64,000 bases of DNA, taken from assembly GCF_009697385.1 (NCBI RefSeq), contig NZ_VUNL01000011.1, forward strand, positions 36,522 through 100,521, read 5' to 3'. The position numbers and the translations under genes were made by a program. Position 1 is the stretch's first letter. Each line of letters opens with the position of its first letter. Below, piece after piece: positions 32,577-41,730 of this stretch. Origin of the DNA: Wylensekiella montiformis (GTDB taxonomy: Bacteria > Bacillota > Negativicutes > Selenomonadales > Selenomonadaceae). Below the pieces are notes generated by a model. The model was not told where the DNA came from. It worked only from the letters and a program-made list of their open reading frames with translations, and made no database searches.

Positions 32577-33218
32577 TCAAAACCCATACTCCGACAGCAT
32601 AGCACGGCTCAGACCGCCAGAGCGTCCCCGTGTCTCCGCCGGATTTCCAGCGATCAGCTTCTCGACATACTTGCCCAAAATGTCCGTTTCAATATTGATA
32701 AGGCTGCCCGCATGCTTGCTGCCAAGATTCGTTATCTCTCTCGTATGAGGAATCAGACTCACCATAAAATCCTGCTCCGTCACGGCCGCTACCGTCAGAC
32801 TGATGCCGTCCAGAGCCACCGATCCTTTTTCCACAACGTAATGGAGTATCTCCGGCGCAGCTTCTATAGTCATGAGCACCGCATTGCCTTCTTCGCGAAG
32901 CGACCGGATCCTGCCGGTTCCATCAATATGTCCGCTGACGATATGACCGCCCAGCCGGGCCGATACAGCCAGCGCCCGTTCCAGATTCACCGGATCTCCC
33001 GGCTTCAATTCAGCAAGCGAAGTGCGCCGCACCGTTTCCGGCATGACATCTGCGGTAAAAAACGCGCGGCCAAACGATGTGACGGTCAGACAGATACCGT
33101 TCACGGCAATGCTGTCTCCCTCATGTACATCGCGAAGGACCTGAGTGCAATCGATTCTAAGATGCCCCGAACCCGCCTGACGGATCCGCCCCACTTCCTC
33201 GATAATTCCCGTAAACAA
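32577..33218 (-). CDS. ribE: riboflavin synthase alpha chain, TTG start
   Basis: The 213-residue enzyme makes riboflavin from two lumazine molecules. It has the two similar beta-barrel halves, each with its MFTGIIE-like or GHIDG-type motif (VNGICLTV in the first, LDGISLTV in the second). The start is TTG at 33218 with GGAGG 8 bases upstream, and it restores the invariant MFTGIIEE beginning. It lies five bases after ribD. Confidence 0.96.
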   Translation of the reverse strand: MFTGIIEEVGRIRQAGSGHLRIDCTQVLRDVHEGDSIAVNGICLTVTSFGRAFFTADVMPETVRRTSLAELKPGDPVNLERALAVSARLGGHIVSGHIDGTGRIRSLREEGNAVLMTIEAAPEILHYVVEKGSVALDGISLTVAAVTEQDFMVSLIPHTREITNLGSKHAGSLINIETDILGKYVEKLIAGNPAETRGRSGGLSRAMLSEYGF

Positions 33219-33223
33219 TCACG

Positions 33224-34318
33224 TCACCTCCGAACGACATAGCCTGTGAGCAAAATATCGCCGTCCAGCATCTCTGTGGTCATACGGTCCAGCCGCACCG
33301 CATCGCCGAGGCTGGAAAATCCTTCTCCCTCAACCGGAGTCAGCGCACTGCGCCCGCCGATAAGTTCCGGTGCAATGAACATGCACACTTTATCGACCAG
33401 ACCAGCTTTCAGCAGGGAAAAGTGAATCTGACCGCCGCCTTCTGCCAAAACGGAACAGATTTCCCTTTGGCCCAACTGCTTCATCAGGCTGCGCAGATCC
33501 ACCCGACTGCCCTTTCCGGCCGTCAGAACTTGTACGCCGGCATTTTGAAGCGCCTCGACCCGCTCGGGCGGAGCCAGTTCCGTAACCGCGATAATCGTCG
33601 GGGCCAGCCCGTCTGTCACCACCTTTGCCGTCAGCGGCGTTCTGGCCATACTGTCCGCAATAATGCGCACCGGATTTTTCCCCTGCCGATCCGGCAGGCG
33701 CGTTGTGAGCGACGGATCATCCTTCAATACGGTTCCAATCCCGGCCAAAATCGCATCATACCGGTCCCTCATCTCATGCACGCGGTTTCGGGACGCATGA
33801 TTCGTTATCCACTGCGACTCCCCGGTGCAAGTAGCAATCTTTCCATCCAGAGACATCGCCGCCTTGAGTACGACAAAGGGAAATCCGGTTTCCATCCATT
33901 TCAGAAACACCTCATTGAGCTGAGCTGCTTCCTTTTCCAGCACGCCGCAGCGCACGTCAATGCCGGCATTTTCAAGAATCCGGATCCCTTTCCCCGACAC
34001 CAGAGGATTCGGATCCTTCATGCCGATGACCACACGCTGTATACCGGCTTCGGCAACCGCCTTGGCACATGGGCCGGTGCGGCCATAATGCGCGCAAGGC
34101 TCCAATGTAACATAAAGCGTCGCCCCTCTGGCCAGTTCCCCGGCCATGCGAAGCGCATGAATCTCCGCATGTTCCGTGCCGGCCCTGCGGTGCCAGCCGG
34201 CAGCTACGATATGCCCGTCGCGGACGATCACCGCTCCCACCAGCGGGTTTGGCGAAGTGCGCCCCTCCGCATGGCGCGCCAGCGCTAAGGCCGCGCGCAT
34301 AAAATCTTCATCCTGCAA
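33224..34318 (-). CDS. ribD: bifunctional pyrimidine deaminase/reductase, TTG start
   Basis: The 364-residue enzyme carries out deamination and side-chain reduction in riboflavin synthesis. The N-terminal deaminase has the zinc motif TEHAEIHAL and [11 protein letters not shown]. The C-terminal reductase has [12 protein letters not shown] and [14 protein letters not shown]. The start is TTG at 34318 after GAGGTGA, giving the normal [13 protein letters not shown] beginning. An open frame to an ATG at 34441 runs back through the FMN riboswitch and is rejected. Confidence 0.96.
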   Translation of the reverse strand: MQDEDFMRAALALARHAEGRTSPNPLVGAVIVRDGHIVAAGWHRRAGTEHAEIHALRMAGELARGATLYVTLEPCAHYGRTGPCAKAVAEAGIQRVVIGMKDPNPLVSGKGIRILENAGIDVRCGVLEKEAAQLNEVFLKWMETGFPFVVLKAAMSLDGKIATCTGESQWITNHASRNRVHEMRDRYDAILAGIGTVLKDDPSLTTRLPDRQGKNPVRIIADSMARTPLTAKVVTDGLAPTIIAVTELAPPERVEALQNAGVQVLTAGKGSRVDLRSLMKQLGQREICSVLAEGGGQIHFSLLKAGLVDKVCMFIAPELIGGRSALTPVEGEGFSSLGDAVRLDRMTTEMLDGDILLTGYVVRR

Positions 34319-34386
34319 AACAATCACCTCAGATCCTATACGATCGAAACCATAAGGTCTGTAAATGAGACTTTGAGAAAACAAAA

Positions 34387-34560
34387 AAGCCACCGGAAAG
34401 AATGTTCTTCGCGGTGACCGAAACGGCATGCCAATAAGCACCCATGTCTTTTCTCATCCCGACTATACGGTCGGCTCCGGAATCTGACCGGATCATGCTC
34501 CGAAGAGCTCGCGGGCTATACCGCCGGTGGGGAAATACTCCCCGCCTCAAAGACAAATCT
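34387..34560 (-). promoter_or_regulatory. FMN riboswitch with terminator
   Basis: Read leftwards, the aptamer (about 34443-34560) has the RFN elements: GAGGCGGGG, CCCCACCGGCGGTAT, GCCGACCGTATAGTC and GGATGAGAAAAGA. It is followed by a terminator stem (CACCGCGAAGAA with TTCTTTCCGGTG, about 34387-34422) and a T-run. Bound FMN should stop transcription before ribD. Confidence 0.95.
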
Positions 34561-34570
34561 CTTGTAAATA

Positions 34571-34599
34571 ATCATAGCACAACAGAACGTATCCTGCAA
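34571..34599 (-). promoter_or_regulatory. riboflavin operon promoter
   Basis: TTGCAG (34594-34599) and TATGAT (34571-34576), read leftwards, are 17 bases apart, directly before the FMN aptamer. Confidence 0.8.
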
Positions 34600-34611
34600 C
34601 CCCGGCAACGC

Positions 34612-35205
34612 TTAATTCAGTGACGGGCCATCCGGACAGCGCACAGCAGAATCCGACTGCACCGTTTCCCGATAAATCGCCCGCAGAGAAGGCGGCCGCA
34701 AAACAGAAAGATCATTGCTGGCAGCCAGCCGGGACAAAACCGTTTCAACGAAAGCCTGCATGGAAGGACTCATGCCGATTCCGTCTTCCCGTTTGCGTTT
34801 CCACCATTCGTATTCCGCCTGAAACGTAAACGACGACCGGCCGTATGCTTTGCCGGCGCCCAAAAAATCGCAAATCATTTCTGCCGCATAACGATACGGC
34901 ATATCCGTCGGATGCGCCCCCCGGTCAAAATTGTCCCACCAGGCCTCATAATGATGGAGATTCCGCCCGTGATGATGAATCCAGGCCAGCGAGCGTCCAT
35001 GATTGCGTTCCTTGCAAACCTTAATAGGAGAACATACGCCGTTATAATACCGTACACTCTCCCGAAACTCCATAGGAGAAAACTTAGACCAGTCATGCAT
35101 AATCCCCTGCCAGGGAATCCCGGCAATCCGGCAAAAATGAAACACCCAGTATTTGTGCCGAAGAATCATCCGTGTATGCCCAACCGCGCGTTGAAACAAG
35201 TTCAC
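34612..35205 (-). CDS. DUF5662-family protein, GTG start
   Basis: The 197-residue protein matches the pattern of the DUF5662 family as I know it: HDWSKFSPMEF, SLAWIHHHGRN and HHYEAWWDNFDRGA, rich in His, Asp and Trp, which may indicate a metal site. No activity is known to me. The start is GTG at 35205, with AGGAGG 7 bases upstream, overlapping the nfo stop; the much longer frame to 35391 lies inside nfo. Co-translation with nfo is likely. Confidence 0.82.
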   Translation of the reverse strand: MNLFQRAVGHTRMILRHKYWVFHFCRIAGIPWQGIMHDWSKFSPMEFRESVRYYNGVCSPIKVCKERNHGRSLAWIHHHGRNLHHYEAWWDNFDRGAHPTDMPYRYAAEMICDFLGAGKAYGRSSFTFQAEYEWWKRKREDGIGMSPSMQAFVETVLSRLAASNDLSVLRPPSLRAIYRETVQSDSAVRCPDGPSLN

Positions 35206-36050
35206 ATTCTCTCCTCCTTCCAGCAGGAACGCATCAAAGCGATCTCCCGCGCATAGCCTGCATGATCGTTCGGCGTTTCCAGAATAAAGGGAAGGTTCCT
35301 GAGCCGGGGATGATTCGTCACCGCCGCCAATGCGGCAAGGCCGATTTTTCCCTCTCCAATCCGGGCATGGCGGTCTTTTCTGGAGCCGCACGCATTCAGA
35401 CTGTCATTCAAATGGACGGCACGTAAGCGGGGGAGTCCGACAATGCGGTCAAACTCCCTCAGCACACCATCCAGATCGCCGGCAATATCATAACCGGCAT
35501 CCCATACATGACAGGTATCCAGACAGACGCCCACTTTTTCTTTGCGTTCAATCCGGTCCAGGATAGCGCGCAGCTCTTCAAACGACCGGCCTACCTCGGT
35601 TCCCTTTCCGGCCATCGTCTCAAGCAGAACCGTCGTAGACTGCTGCGGCGTCAACACTTCGTTTAACAGCCCGGCAATCTTTTCGATCCCCGCTGCTGCC
35701 CCCTGCTTCACATGACTGCCGGGATGAAAATTATAATAATTTCCCGGCATGTACTCCATCCGACGAAGATCCTCCCTCAGGACATCGCGGGCAAACTCCC
35801 GCAGCTCTTCCCGGGCGGCGCAGGCGTTCATAGTATACGGCGCGTGGGCCACGACCTGAACAAAATGATGAGCGGCGGCAAAGGTACAAAAAGCTGCCAC
35901 ATCCTCCTCATCCAAGGCTTTTGCCCTGCCGCCGCGGGGATTCCGAGTAAAAAAAGCAAACGTATCCGCCCCGAGCTCCGCCGCCTCTCTTCCCATGGTC
36001 AGATAACCGCCGGCGGACGACAAATGACTGCCGATATGAAGCTGCTTCAT
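35202..36050 (-). CDS. nfo: endonuclease IV (AP endonuclease)
   Basis: The 282-residue TIM-barrel enzyme cuts DNA at abasic sites. The metal ligands are visible in VVAHAPYTMN, NYYNFHPGSH, LLETMAGKG, CLDTCHVWDAGYD, AVHLNDS, DRHARIGEGKIG and PFILETP. Length and motifs are typical. ATG at 36050 has a purine-rich GGGGAAGGGG stretch upstream. It is followed by an overlapping DUF5662 gene. Confidence 0.96.
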   Translation of the reverse strand: MKQLHIGSHLSSAGGYLTMGREAAELGADTFAFFTRNPRGGRAKALDEEDVAAFCTFAAAHHFVQVVAHAPYTMNACAAREELREFARDVLREDLRRMEYMPGNYYNFHPGSHVKQGAAAGIEKIAGLLNEVLTPQQSTTVLLETMAGKGTEVGRSFEELRAILDRIERKEKVGVCLDTCHVWDAGYDIAGDLDGVLREFDRIVGLPRLRAVHLNDSLNACGSRKDRHARIGEGKIGLAALAAVTNHPRLRNLPFILETPNDHAGYAREIALMRSCWKEERM

Positions 36051-36177
36051 CCTATCTATCCCCTTCCCCTGAAAGAGACAACCTTCCCGCTGTCGGATGC
36101 ACGCATCCGCAGGTTTTCTCCTTCACGCAAGACCTTTTCTTCTGCCCATATCGTACACCATTTGACGATATGATGCA

Positions 36178-36212
36178 AAAAGCCGCTTTCCATCTGGCGG
36201 AAAGCGGCTTTT
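36178..36212 (-). terminator. terminator after the 71-residue gene
   Basis: A perfect 14-bp stem, AAAAGCCGCTTTCC with GGAAAGCGGCTTTT and a 7-base loop. Confidence 0.85.
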
Positions 36213-36227
36213 GAGTCCCTCGAAACC

Positions 36228-36443
36228 TCAGGCTTCCCTGAGCTTCCGGCGTATTTTTTCCTGATTCAGCTGCAGAATATTGCCGGCCATTCCCAGCACA
36301 TACATCCCGTCTTTCAGCTTCAGAAGAATTCCGGTTTTCCCATTATCGGTTTCCAGCACGCCCTTCATCTCTGCATGCTCAGGCAAAGGTCTGTCACCCC
36401 AGAACAACGGCTTGGACATCGCTCTCAGTTTACTGATCCTCAT
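36228..36443 (-). CDS. 71-residue protein of unknown function
   Basis: A small, slightly basic protein with a beta-rich middle (KTGILLKLKDGMYVLGMAGNI) and a helical basic end. I recognise no family. ATG at 36443 follows TAGGAGG by about 9 bases, and a terminator lies 15 bases past the stop, so the gene is likely real and transcribed alone. Confidence 0.65.
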   Translation of the reverse strand: MRISKLRAMSKPLFWGDRPLPEHAEMKGVLETDNGKTGILLKLKDGMYVLGMAGNILQLNQEKIRRKLREA

Positions 36444-36596
36444 ACGTTCAGCCTCCTATGAAACAACACGATCTTCTTCCTGACTCACGGCTCCTCTTGA
36501 GAATATGATATCTTCTCTCTATGAAATCCATCTGTATTTGCTATATAATATAATAGAATAAACAGCCCATCATTTTACTCGGAGGATCATCACACC

Positions 36597-37376
36597 ATGA
36601 ACATCGCGATCATTACCGGCGCTTCCAGCGGACTTGGACGCGAATATGCCCGCCTGCTTGCCTCAGAGGAAACGCTGGATGAGCTTTGGCTCATCGCCCG
36701 CCGCCGGGATCTTTTGGAATCGCTGGCACAAGAGCTCAGCCCTGTTCCATGCCGCATCTTTTCCTGCGATCTCACACAGGAAACGGTTTTCCCCGCGCTC
36801 CAGCAGCAGCTCGCCCAGTCCGCCGGACTGGAGGTACGCTGGCTCATCAACGCCGCAGGCTTCGGCCGTATCGGAATTTCTTCCGACATCAATCTGACGG
36901 ATCTTTCCCGCATGATCGATCTCAACTGCCGGGCAGCCATGTCCATGACCCAGCTGACGCTGCCCTTTATGTCCGCGGGAAGCCATATCCTTCAAATCTG
37001 TTCCTGCGCCGCTTTTCAGCCTATCCCGTATCTGGCCGTTTACGCTGCCACAAAATCCTTTCTTCTCAGCTACAGCCGGGCGCTCAGTGCCGAACTCCGC
37101 CCGCAGGGAATCGGCGTCACGGCAGTCTGCCCCTACTGGATCCGGGATACGGAGTTCATTTCTCAGGCCATCCGGACAGACAAAACCGGCCTGTTCCACG
37201 GATTTCCCTTTACCTGCACCAAACACGAAACAGCCCTGCGCTCTCTGCGCGCTGCGCGCAGCCATATCGAGGTATGCACTCCCGATCTCGTCTCTTTCCT
37301 GCACCGCATCCTGACCAGCATACTTCCGCACGGCATGCTGGTTCATCTCAGCAAAATTTATCGCTATTTCGCCTGA
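36597..37376 (+). CDS. short-chain dehydrogenase/reductase
   Basis: The 259-residue protein is a classical SDR: TGASSGLGR (7-15) binds the nucleotide, NAAGFG is the structural motif, and YAATK holds the catalytic Tyr and Lys with an upstream Ser in CSCAAF. The substrate is unknown; it resembles the subgroup of YqjQ/DltE-like oxidoreductases. ATG at 36597 follows CGGAGGA. It is a single gene ended by a strong terminator. Confidence 0.9.
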   Translation: MNIAIITGASSGLGREYARLLASEETLDELWLIARRRDLLESLAQELSPVPCRIFSCDLTQETVFPALQQQLAQSAGLEVRWLINAAGFGRIGISSDINLTDLSRMIDLNCRAAMSMTQLTLPFMSAGSHILQICSCAAFQPIPYLAVYAATKSFLLSYSRALSAELRPQGIGVTAVCPYWIRDTEFISQAIRTDKTGLFHGFPFTCTKHETALRSLRAARSHIEVCTPDLVSFLHRILTSILPHGMLVHLSKIYRYFA

Positions 37377-37413
37377 AGCAAACCGCCTTCCCGGACCGGA
37401 AAGGCGGTTTGCT
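37377..37413. terminator. terminator between the SDR and feo genes
   Basis: AGCAAACCGCCTT and AAGGCGGTTTGCT pair perfectly (13 bp), followed by TTTTC on the plus strand. It immediately follows the SDR stop; its A-poor other flank makes it weaker for the feo side. Confidence 0.8.
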
Positions 37414-37422
37414 TTTCTCCTG

Positions 37423-37563
37423 TTATCGCTTCGCGGAACAGCCGTGACAGCCGGAGCAATTGCCGCAGCAATCTTCTTTTCCATCACGGAAGTTTCGATA
37501 AACATGGCGGACGGCGAAGAAAAATGCTGCCGCCACCAACGCGCCGACTAAAAATGTCGCCAT
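37423..37563 (-). CDS. FeoB-associated Cys-rich membrane peptide
   Basis: A 46-residue gene. The peptide has one membrane helix (about 3-18) and a tail with CCGNCSGCHGC (32-42), the hallmark of small proteins that accompany FeoB in Firmicutes. ATG at 37563 has GGGAGGG 5 to 6 bases upstream, and the stop is at 37423-37425. It lies 21 bases after feoB. It may help ferrous iron transfer, but its role is not established. Confidence 0.88.
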   Translation of the reverse strand: MATFLVGALVAAAFFFAVRHVYRNFRDGKEDCCGNCSGCHGCSAKR

Positions 37564-37584
37564 AAAAATCCCTCCCGACTGTGC

Positions 37585-39480
37585 TCAGAATCCAAGCAGA
37601 CGGCCGATTTGATAAACCAGCAAGGAAATCAGCCATGCGGTTACAAACATGTAAACAGCGGAAAAAGCGACCCATTTCCAACCGCCTGCTTCTTTCTTAA
37701 TCGTACCAAGCGCCGTAACACACGGCGTATAAAGCTGAGAGAACACCATGAAGGCCAGGGCGGAAAGAGCGGTAAAGCTTGTCGCCATCCCCGTATTCAT
37801 GAATGCGCCGGCCGTCTCAATCGCATCCTCGGCTTCCGTAGAAACATCTGCCGCCCCGTAAAGAATTCCCATAGTCGCCACGACCGTCTCCTTGGCCATG
37901 ATGCCGGACAGCAGAGCCGCGCCCGCCTCCCAGGTAGCAAAGCCATGGAATACAAACAGTTGTGACATCCAGGAGCCGAGCATAGCTAAGATGCTGTCCT
38001 CGATCTCGCAGGGCCCGCTGAAATTATAATTCGACATAACCCAGAGAAGGACCGATGCGGCGAAGATAATCGTACCGGCTTTAACCAGATATCCCTTTCC
38101 TTTATCCCATGTTTCCAAAAGCACCGTTTTCATATCCGGCAGGCGGTACGGAGGGAGCTCCAGCAAAAACGTAGAACCCTTATCCCGGAAGACCGTGGCA
38201 CCCAGACATTTCGCGGCCACGATGGCCATCACCACACCGGCAATATACATGGCGAAAACAACATTTGCAGCCTGGTCAGGGAAGAACATAGCCGCAAACA
38301 AAGCCATGATCGGCAGCTTCGCTCCACAGGTCAAAAACGGCGTGACCAGAATCGACACCATGCGGTCTTTCTCCGAGTCCAGCGCCCTGGCGCCCATAAT
38401 AGCTGGCACCCCGCAGCCGAAACCCATCATGAGCGGCATAACGCCCTTGCCGGTAAGGCCGCAGCGGCGCATGATCGGATCCATGATGAAAGCGATGCGC
38501 GCCATATATCCGGTCCCGTCCAAAAAAGACAAACAGAAAAACAGAACAAAAATCAAAGGAACGAACGTCAGCACAGCGCCAACACCAGCGATAATACCGT
38601 CGCATACCAGAGAAACAAGCCAATCCGCCACACCGGCATCCGTAAGGAAATCGGTCATAAACGCTACAAAATCCGTATTGATAACATCATCCAGAACATC
38701 GGCAATGGGCTGCCCGATCCAGGTAAACGTAATCTGGAATACCGCATAGAGAATCGCCAAAAAAATTGGCAGGGCAAGGAAGCCGTTCGCCAGATACCGA
38801 TCCAGTTTCTCCGACACGGACTGACTCACATGCTCCGTATTGACCGCCTGAGCCATAATCTTATCGATCAGCTCGTATCTGGCCTCGATAAGCGCTTCCT
38901 CCTTGCTACTGTCCGGAATATCCTTCGCACGAATCGCCTGTACCCGGTCGATGTGTTCCTGCACCTGCGCACTGACATGATATTGCGACATCACCGTATC
39001 CGTAAAAACATCCAGCAGCTTTCTTGTACTTTTACTGCTTCGTCCTACGGTCTCGACGACCGGCATGCCAATGGCTTCTTCCAGCTTTTTGACATCGATG
39101 CGGATGCCGCGGCGCTCGGCATCGTCCTGCATATTCAAATCAATCAGCAGAGGAATCCCCTGCTCCAAAAGCTGAACCGTCAAAAAGAGATTGCGCTCGA
39201 TATTCGAACTGTCCACGACATCCATGACCAGATCCAATTTATTGTTCATGAGATAATCTATGACGATTTTCTCCTCCGGGCTGCGTGCATTGACGCTGTA
39301 AGTCCCCGGCAAATCGACAATCGATATGGCCCGGTCTTTATAACGCGTATAGCCTACCTTTTTATCTACGGTCACGCCCGGCCAGTTTCCGATCTTCTGC
39401 CGCGCTCCGGTCAGCTCATTAAATATCGTAGATTTTCCGGTATTCGGATTACCGGTCAGTGCTACTGCTAATGTTGCCAT
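37585..39480 (-). CDS. feoB: ferrous iron transporter FeoB
   Basis: The 631-residue protein has a cytoplasmic G domain with GNPNTGKST (10-18), the G3 DLPG, then a helical spacer and a membrane part of about eight helices. Conserved Cys and Glu residues are present in MGFGCGVPAIMGAR and TCGAKLP. It imports Fe(II) across the inner membrane. It lies 52 bases after feoA. ATG at 39480 has AGGAG upstream. Confidence 0.97.
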   Translation of the reverse strand: MATLAVALTGNPNTGKSTIFNELTGARQKIGNWPGVTVDKKVGYTRYKDRAISIVDLPGTYSVNARSPEEKIVIDYLMNNKLDLVMDVVDSSNIERNLFLTVQLLEQGIPLLIDLNMQDDAERRGIRIDVKKLEEAIGMPVVETVGRSSKSTRKLLDVFTDTVMSQYHVSAQVQEHIDRVQAIRAKDIPDSSKEEALIEARYELIDKIMAQAVNTEHVSQSVSEKLDRYLANGFLALPIFLAILYAVFQITFTWIGQPIADVLDDVINTDFVAFMTDFLTDAGVADWLVSLVCDGIIAGVGAVLTFVPLIFVLFFCLSFLDGTGYMARIAFIMDPIMRRCGLTGKGVMPLMMGFGCGVPAIMGARALDSEKDRMVSILVTPFLTCGAKLPIMALFAAMFFPDQAANVVFAMYIAGVVMAIVAAKCLGATVFRDKGSTFLLELPPYRLPDMKTVLLETWDKGKGYLVKAGTIIFAASVLLWVMSNYNFSGPCEIEDSILAMLGSWMSQLFVFHGFATWEAGAALLSGIMAKETVVATMGILYGAADVSTEAEDAIETAGAFMNTGMATSFTALSALAFMVFSQLYTPCVTALGTIKKEAGGWKWVAFSAVYMFVTAWLISLLVYQIGRLLGF

Positions 39481-39532
39481 GTCACTTATCCAACTCCTCT
39501 ATGATTCTGATTCCCAAAAAGACCGTGCCTCT

Positions 39533-39757
39533 TCACGAAGCCATGACGACTTCCACTTTCTCCGCATCTGCACGCCGCAAAGCCAAACTATAAGAACGAA
39601 CGCCGATAGCCATCGGATCGCCAAACGGCGCGGACCGCAGCACCCTCACTCTCGTCCCCGGAGTCAATCCCATGGTCATGAGGCGCTCCTTTAATTCCGA
39701 ATCATGAATATGCTGAACTTTGAGCAGCATACCGGGTTTCCCCTCTTTCAATGTCAT
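39533..39757 (-). CDS. feoA: FeoA, SH3-like partner of FeoB
   Basis: The 74-residue protein has the FeoA pattern of GxxGxLLKV at the start, ELKERLMTMGLTPGTRVRVL, and a final SLALRRADAEKVEV. It is thought to tune FeoB activity. I start at 39757, with GGGAGG 7 bases upstream; the open frame continuing to 39844 runs through the promoter. Confidence 0.94.
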   Translation of the reverse strand: MTLKEGKPGMLLKVQHIHDSELKERLMTMGLTPGTRVRVLRSAPFGDPMAIGVRSYSLALRRADAEKVEVVMAS

Positions 39758-39784
39758 AGCCAAGCCTCCCGAATCAGTCTGTTG

Positions 39785-39860
39785 TAAATGATAATGAATT
39801 TCGTTTGCATAACTAGGATAACATACACCGGATGAGAATGTCAAGGATTATCATTTTCAT
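39785..39860 (-). promoter_or_regulatory. feo promoter between two Fur-like sites
   Basis: Read leftwards, TTGACA (39838-39843) and TTATCC (39815-39820) are 17 bases apart. ATGAAAATGATAATC (39846-39860) lies just upstream of the -35 box. TGATAATGAATTTC reads on the plus strand at about 39788-39801, beyond the start of transcription. Both resemble Fur boxes, so repression by iron-loaded Fur is predicted. Confidence 0.8.
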
Positions 39861-39870
39861 TTGTACAAAA

Positions 39871-39907
39871 AGAAAAAAGCATGTGTAAAGCAAACGCTCA
39901 CACATGC
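39871..39907 (-). terminator. terminator of the cobI-btu operon
   Basis: Read leftwards, AGCATGTGT and ACACATGCT pair around a 13-base loop, followed by TTTTTTC, just beyond the ABC ATPase stop. Confidence 0.82.
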
Positions 39908-39914
39908 TCTGAGT

Positions 39915-40706
39915 TCAATGTGCCGGATGAACCAGCGCAACCGGACACAACACCTTTGCCCCCAGACGATTGGTAAATACATCGGCCTGTACCCGAAATA
40001 CATCGGCCAGCAGATCTGCGGTCAGAACCTCTCCCGGCCGCCCCTGCGCCCAAATTCGCTTGTCCTTCAGCACGGCAACCTCATCGGAATATTGCAGCGC
40101 ATGATTAATATCATGCAGAACCATAATGATCGTCATGTGATAATTTTTATTGATGTCTGTGACGATTTGCATCACTTCGAGCTGATGGGCGATATCCAGA
40201 TAAGTCGTCGGTTCATCCAGCAAAAGAATCTTCGGTTTCTGCGCCAGCGCCATGGCCAGAAACGCCCGCTGACGTTCCCCGCCGGAAAGCGTCTGTACCT
40301 GCCGGTTCTGAAGCGATTCGAGGTGCGTAACCGACAACGCCCATTCCACCGCTTCACGGTCCGCTTTTCCATCTGCCCGGCGAAACCAATGCCGATAAGG
40401 GAAGCGTCCATAATCTACCAGCTCACGGACCGTCGTATCTGCAGGGGCCGCCGCCCCCTGCGGCAAGATAGCCAAAAGGCGAGCCAGCTGCTGCCGGTCC
40501 ATGCAGCGTATATCCTGCCCGTTCAGCGCAATCCTTCCGTCATATTCGGTACAAAGTCCGGCAGCAGACCGCAGCAGCGTCGATTTCCCTGCCCCGTTCG
40601 GGCCGATGACCGCTGTGCGCCTGCCCTCCGGAAAGGTCAGGGACAGATTATGCAGAATCTCCCGCCCACCGATATGCACACACAACGAATCTACAGATAA
40701 AATCAT
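39915..40706 (-). CDS. btuD: cobalamin/corrinoid ABC transporter ATPase (BtuD type)
   Basis: The 264-residue ATPase has Walker A GPNGAGKS (35-42), the signature LSGGERQR, Walker B KILLLDEPT and the switch His in VLHDINHAL. It is of the FecE/BtuD class that imports corrinoids or siderophores. Position behind a cobalamin riboswitch and cobI argues for corrinoids. ATG at 40706 starts one base after the permease stop. Confidence 0.92.
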   Translation of the reverse strand: MILSVDSLCVHIGGREILHNLSLTFPEGRRTAVIGPNGAGKSTLLRSAAGLCTEYDGRIALNGQDIRCMDRQQLARLLAILPQGAAAPADTTVRELVDYGRFPYRHWFRRADGKADREAVEWALSVTHLESLQNRQVQTLSGGERQRAFLAMALAQKPKILLLDEPTTYLDIAHQLEVMQIVTDINKNYHMTIIMVLHDINHALQYSDEVAVLKDKRIWAQGRPGEVLTADLLADVFRVQADVFTNRLGAKVLCPVALVHPAH

Positions 40707-40707
40707 C

Positions 40708-41730
40708 TTACAGCTCCCTTCGCAGCAAAAACAGGAAGAAAGGCGCTCCCAGCGCCGCCATGATGATTCCCACCGGAAGCTCCACCGGCGCAAAGGCTGT
40801 CCGCGCAAAGGTGTCGCTGAACATTACTACGGCAGCCCCCAACAGGACGGAAGACGGAAGGAGAAAGCGATAATCCGAGCCGATCATCAGGCGCGCGATG
40901 TGCGGAACGATAAGTCCCACGAAGCCCAACAGGCCAACCACGGATACGGCGCTGGCTGCCAGCAATGCCGCCACAGCAGTCAGAAAAAGGCGCGTGCGTT
41001 CCACATGCAGCCCCAGTCCACGCGCCAGTTCATCGCCAAGCTGCAGGACGTTCAGATGTCGGGCAGCCGGCAGGGCAAGAAGCAGTCCAGCCAGCGTATA
41101 CGGCCATAACAGATCTACATGCGGCCAGCTTCGAGCGGAAAGTCCTCCCACCATCCACATCAGCGCATTGTGAACACGATCGCTGTAAAAAATCAATAAA
41201 GCGGAAATACCCGCGCCAAAAAAGGCTGAAACAGCCACTCCGGCCAGAATAATGCGAACGGGCTGAATTCCATTCTTCCATGCCAACAGATAGATCAGGA
41301 CCGCCGCGCCCATCGCCCCCAGAAAAGCAGCAGGTGTAATCAGCCAGCCAAACTGAGGAAAGGCCAGCATAATCAGAATCCCCATCAATCCCGCGCCGGA
41401 TGAAACACCGATAATATGCGGATCAGCCAGTGGATTTTTCATAATGGCCTGAAGAATCGCGCCGGACAAGGCAAGATCTGCACCGGTAAGAGCGGCAACG
41501 ATCGTGCGGGGCAGCCGGATATTCCAAAGGATCTGCTCATGAACTCCCGCGCTTCCGCCCCGAAAGACCGACCAAATCTCAGACAAAGGGATGGAAACGG
41601 ACCCCTTCATCATACTCAGTATTCCCGCCGCCCCCGGCAACACTCCGAAAAAAATCAGCAGAAGAATCCGCCTTCCCGTCCGACGGGGAATTTCTGACTT
41701 CGCCGCCGGGCGCTTCAACATGCCGCTCAT
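40708..41730 (-). CDS. btuC: cobalamin/corrinoid ABC permease (BtuC type)
   Basis: The 340-residue FecCD-family permease has about ten membrane helices and the family motifs RLPRTIVAAL, LADPHIIGVSSGAGL and GLVGFVGLIVPH-like (LLGFVGLIVPHIARL). ATG at 41730 overlaps the stop of the binding-protein gene by four bases. It should form the membrane channel with BtuD. Confidence 0.93.
   Translation of the reverse strand: MSGMLKRPAAKSEIPRRTGRRILLLIFFGVLPGAAGILSMMKGSVSIPLSEIWSVFRGGSAGVHEQILWNIRLPRTIVAALTGADLALSGAILQAIMKNPLADPHIIGVSSGAGLMGILIMLAFPQFGWLITPAAFLGAMGAAVLIYLLAWKNGIQPVRIILAGVAVSAFFGAGISALLIFYSDRVHNALMWMVGGLSARSWPHVDLLWPYTLAGLLLALPAARHLNVLQLGDELARGLGLHVERTRLFLTAVAALLAASAVSVVGLLGFVGLIVPHIARLMIGSDYRFLLPSSVLLGAAVVMFSDTFARTAFAPVELPVGIIMAALGAPFFLFLLRREL

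Noticed and set aside
34318..34441. ATG at 34441 as the ribD start
   Set aside because: The extra 41 codons are translated FMN-riboswitch sequence; the deaminase domain begins at the TTG at 34318.
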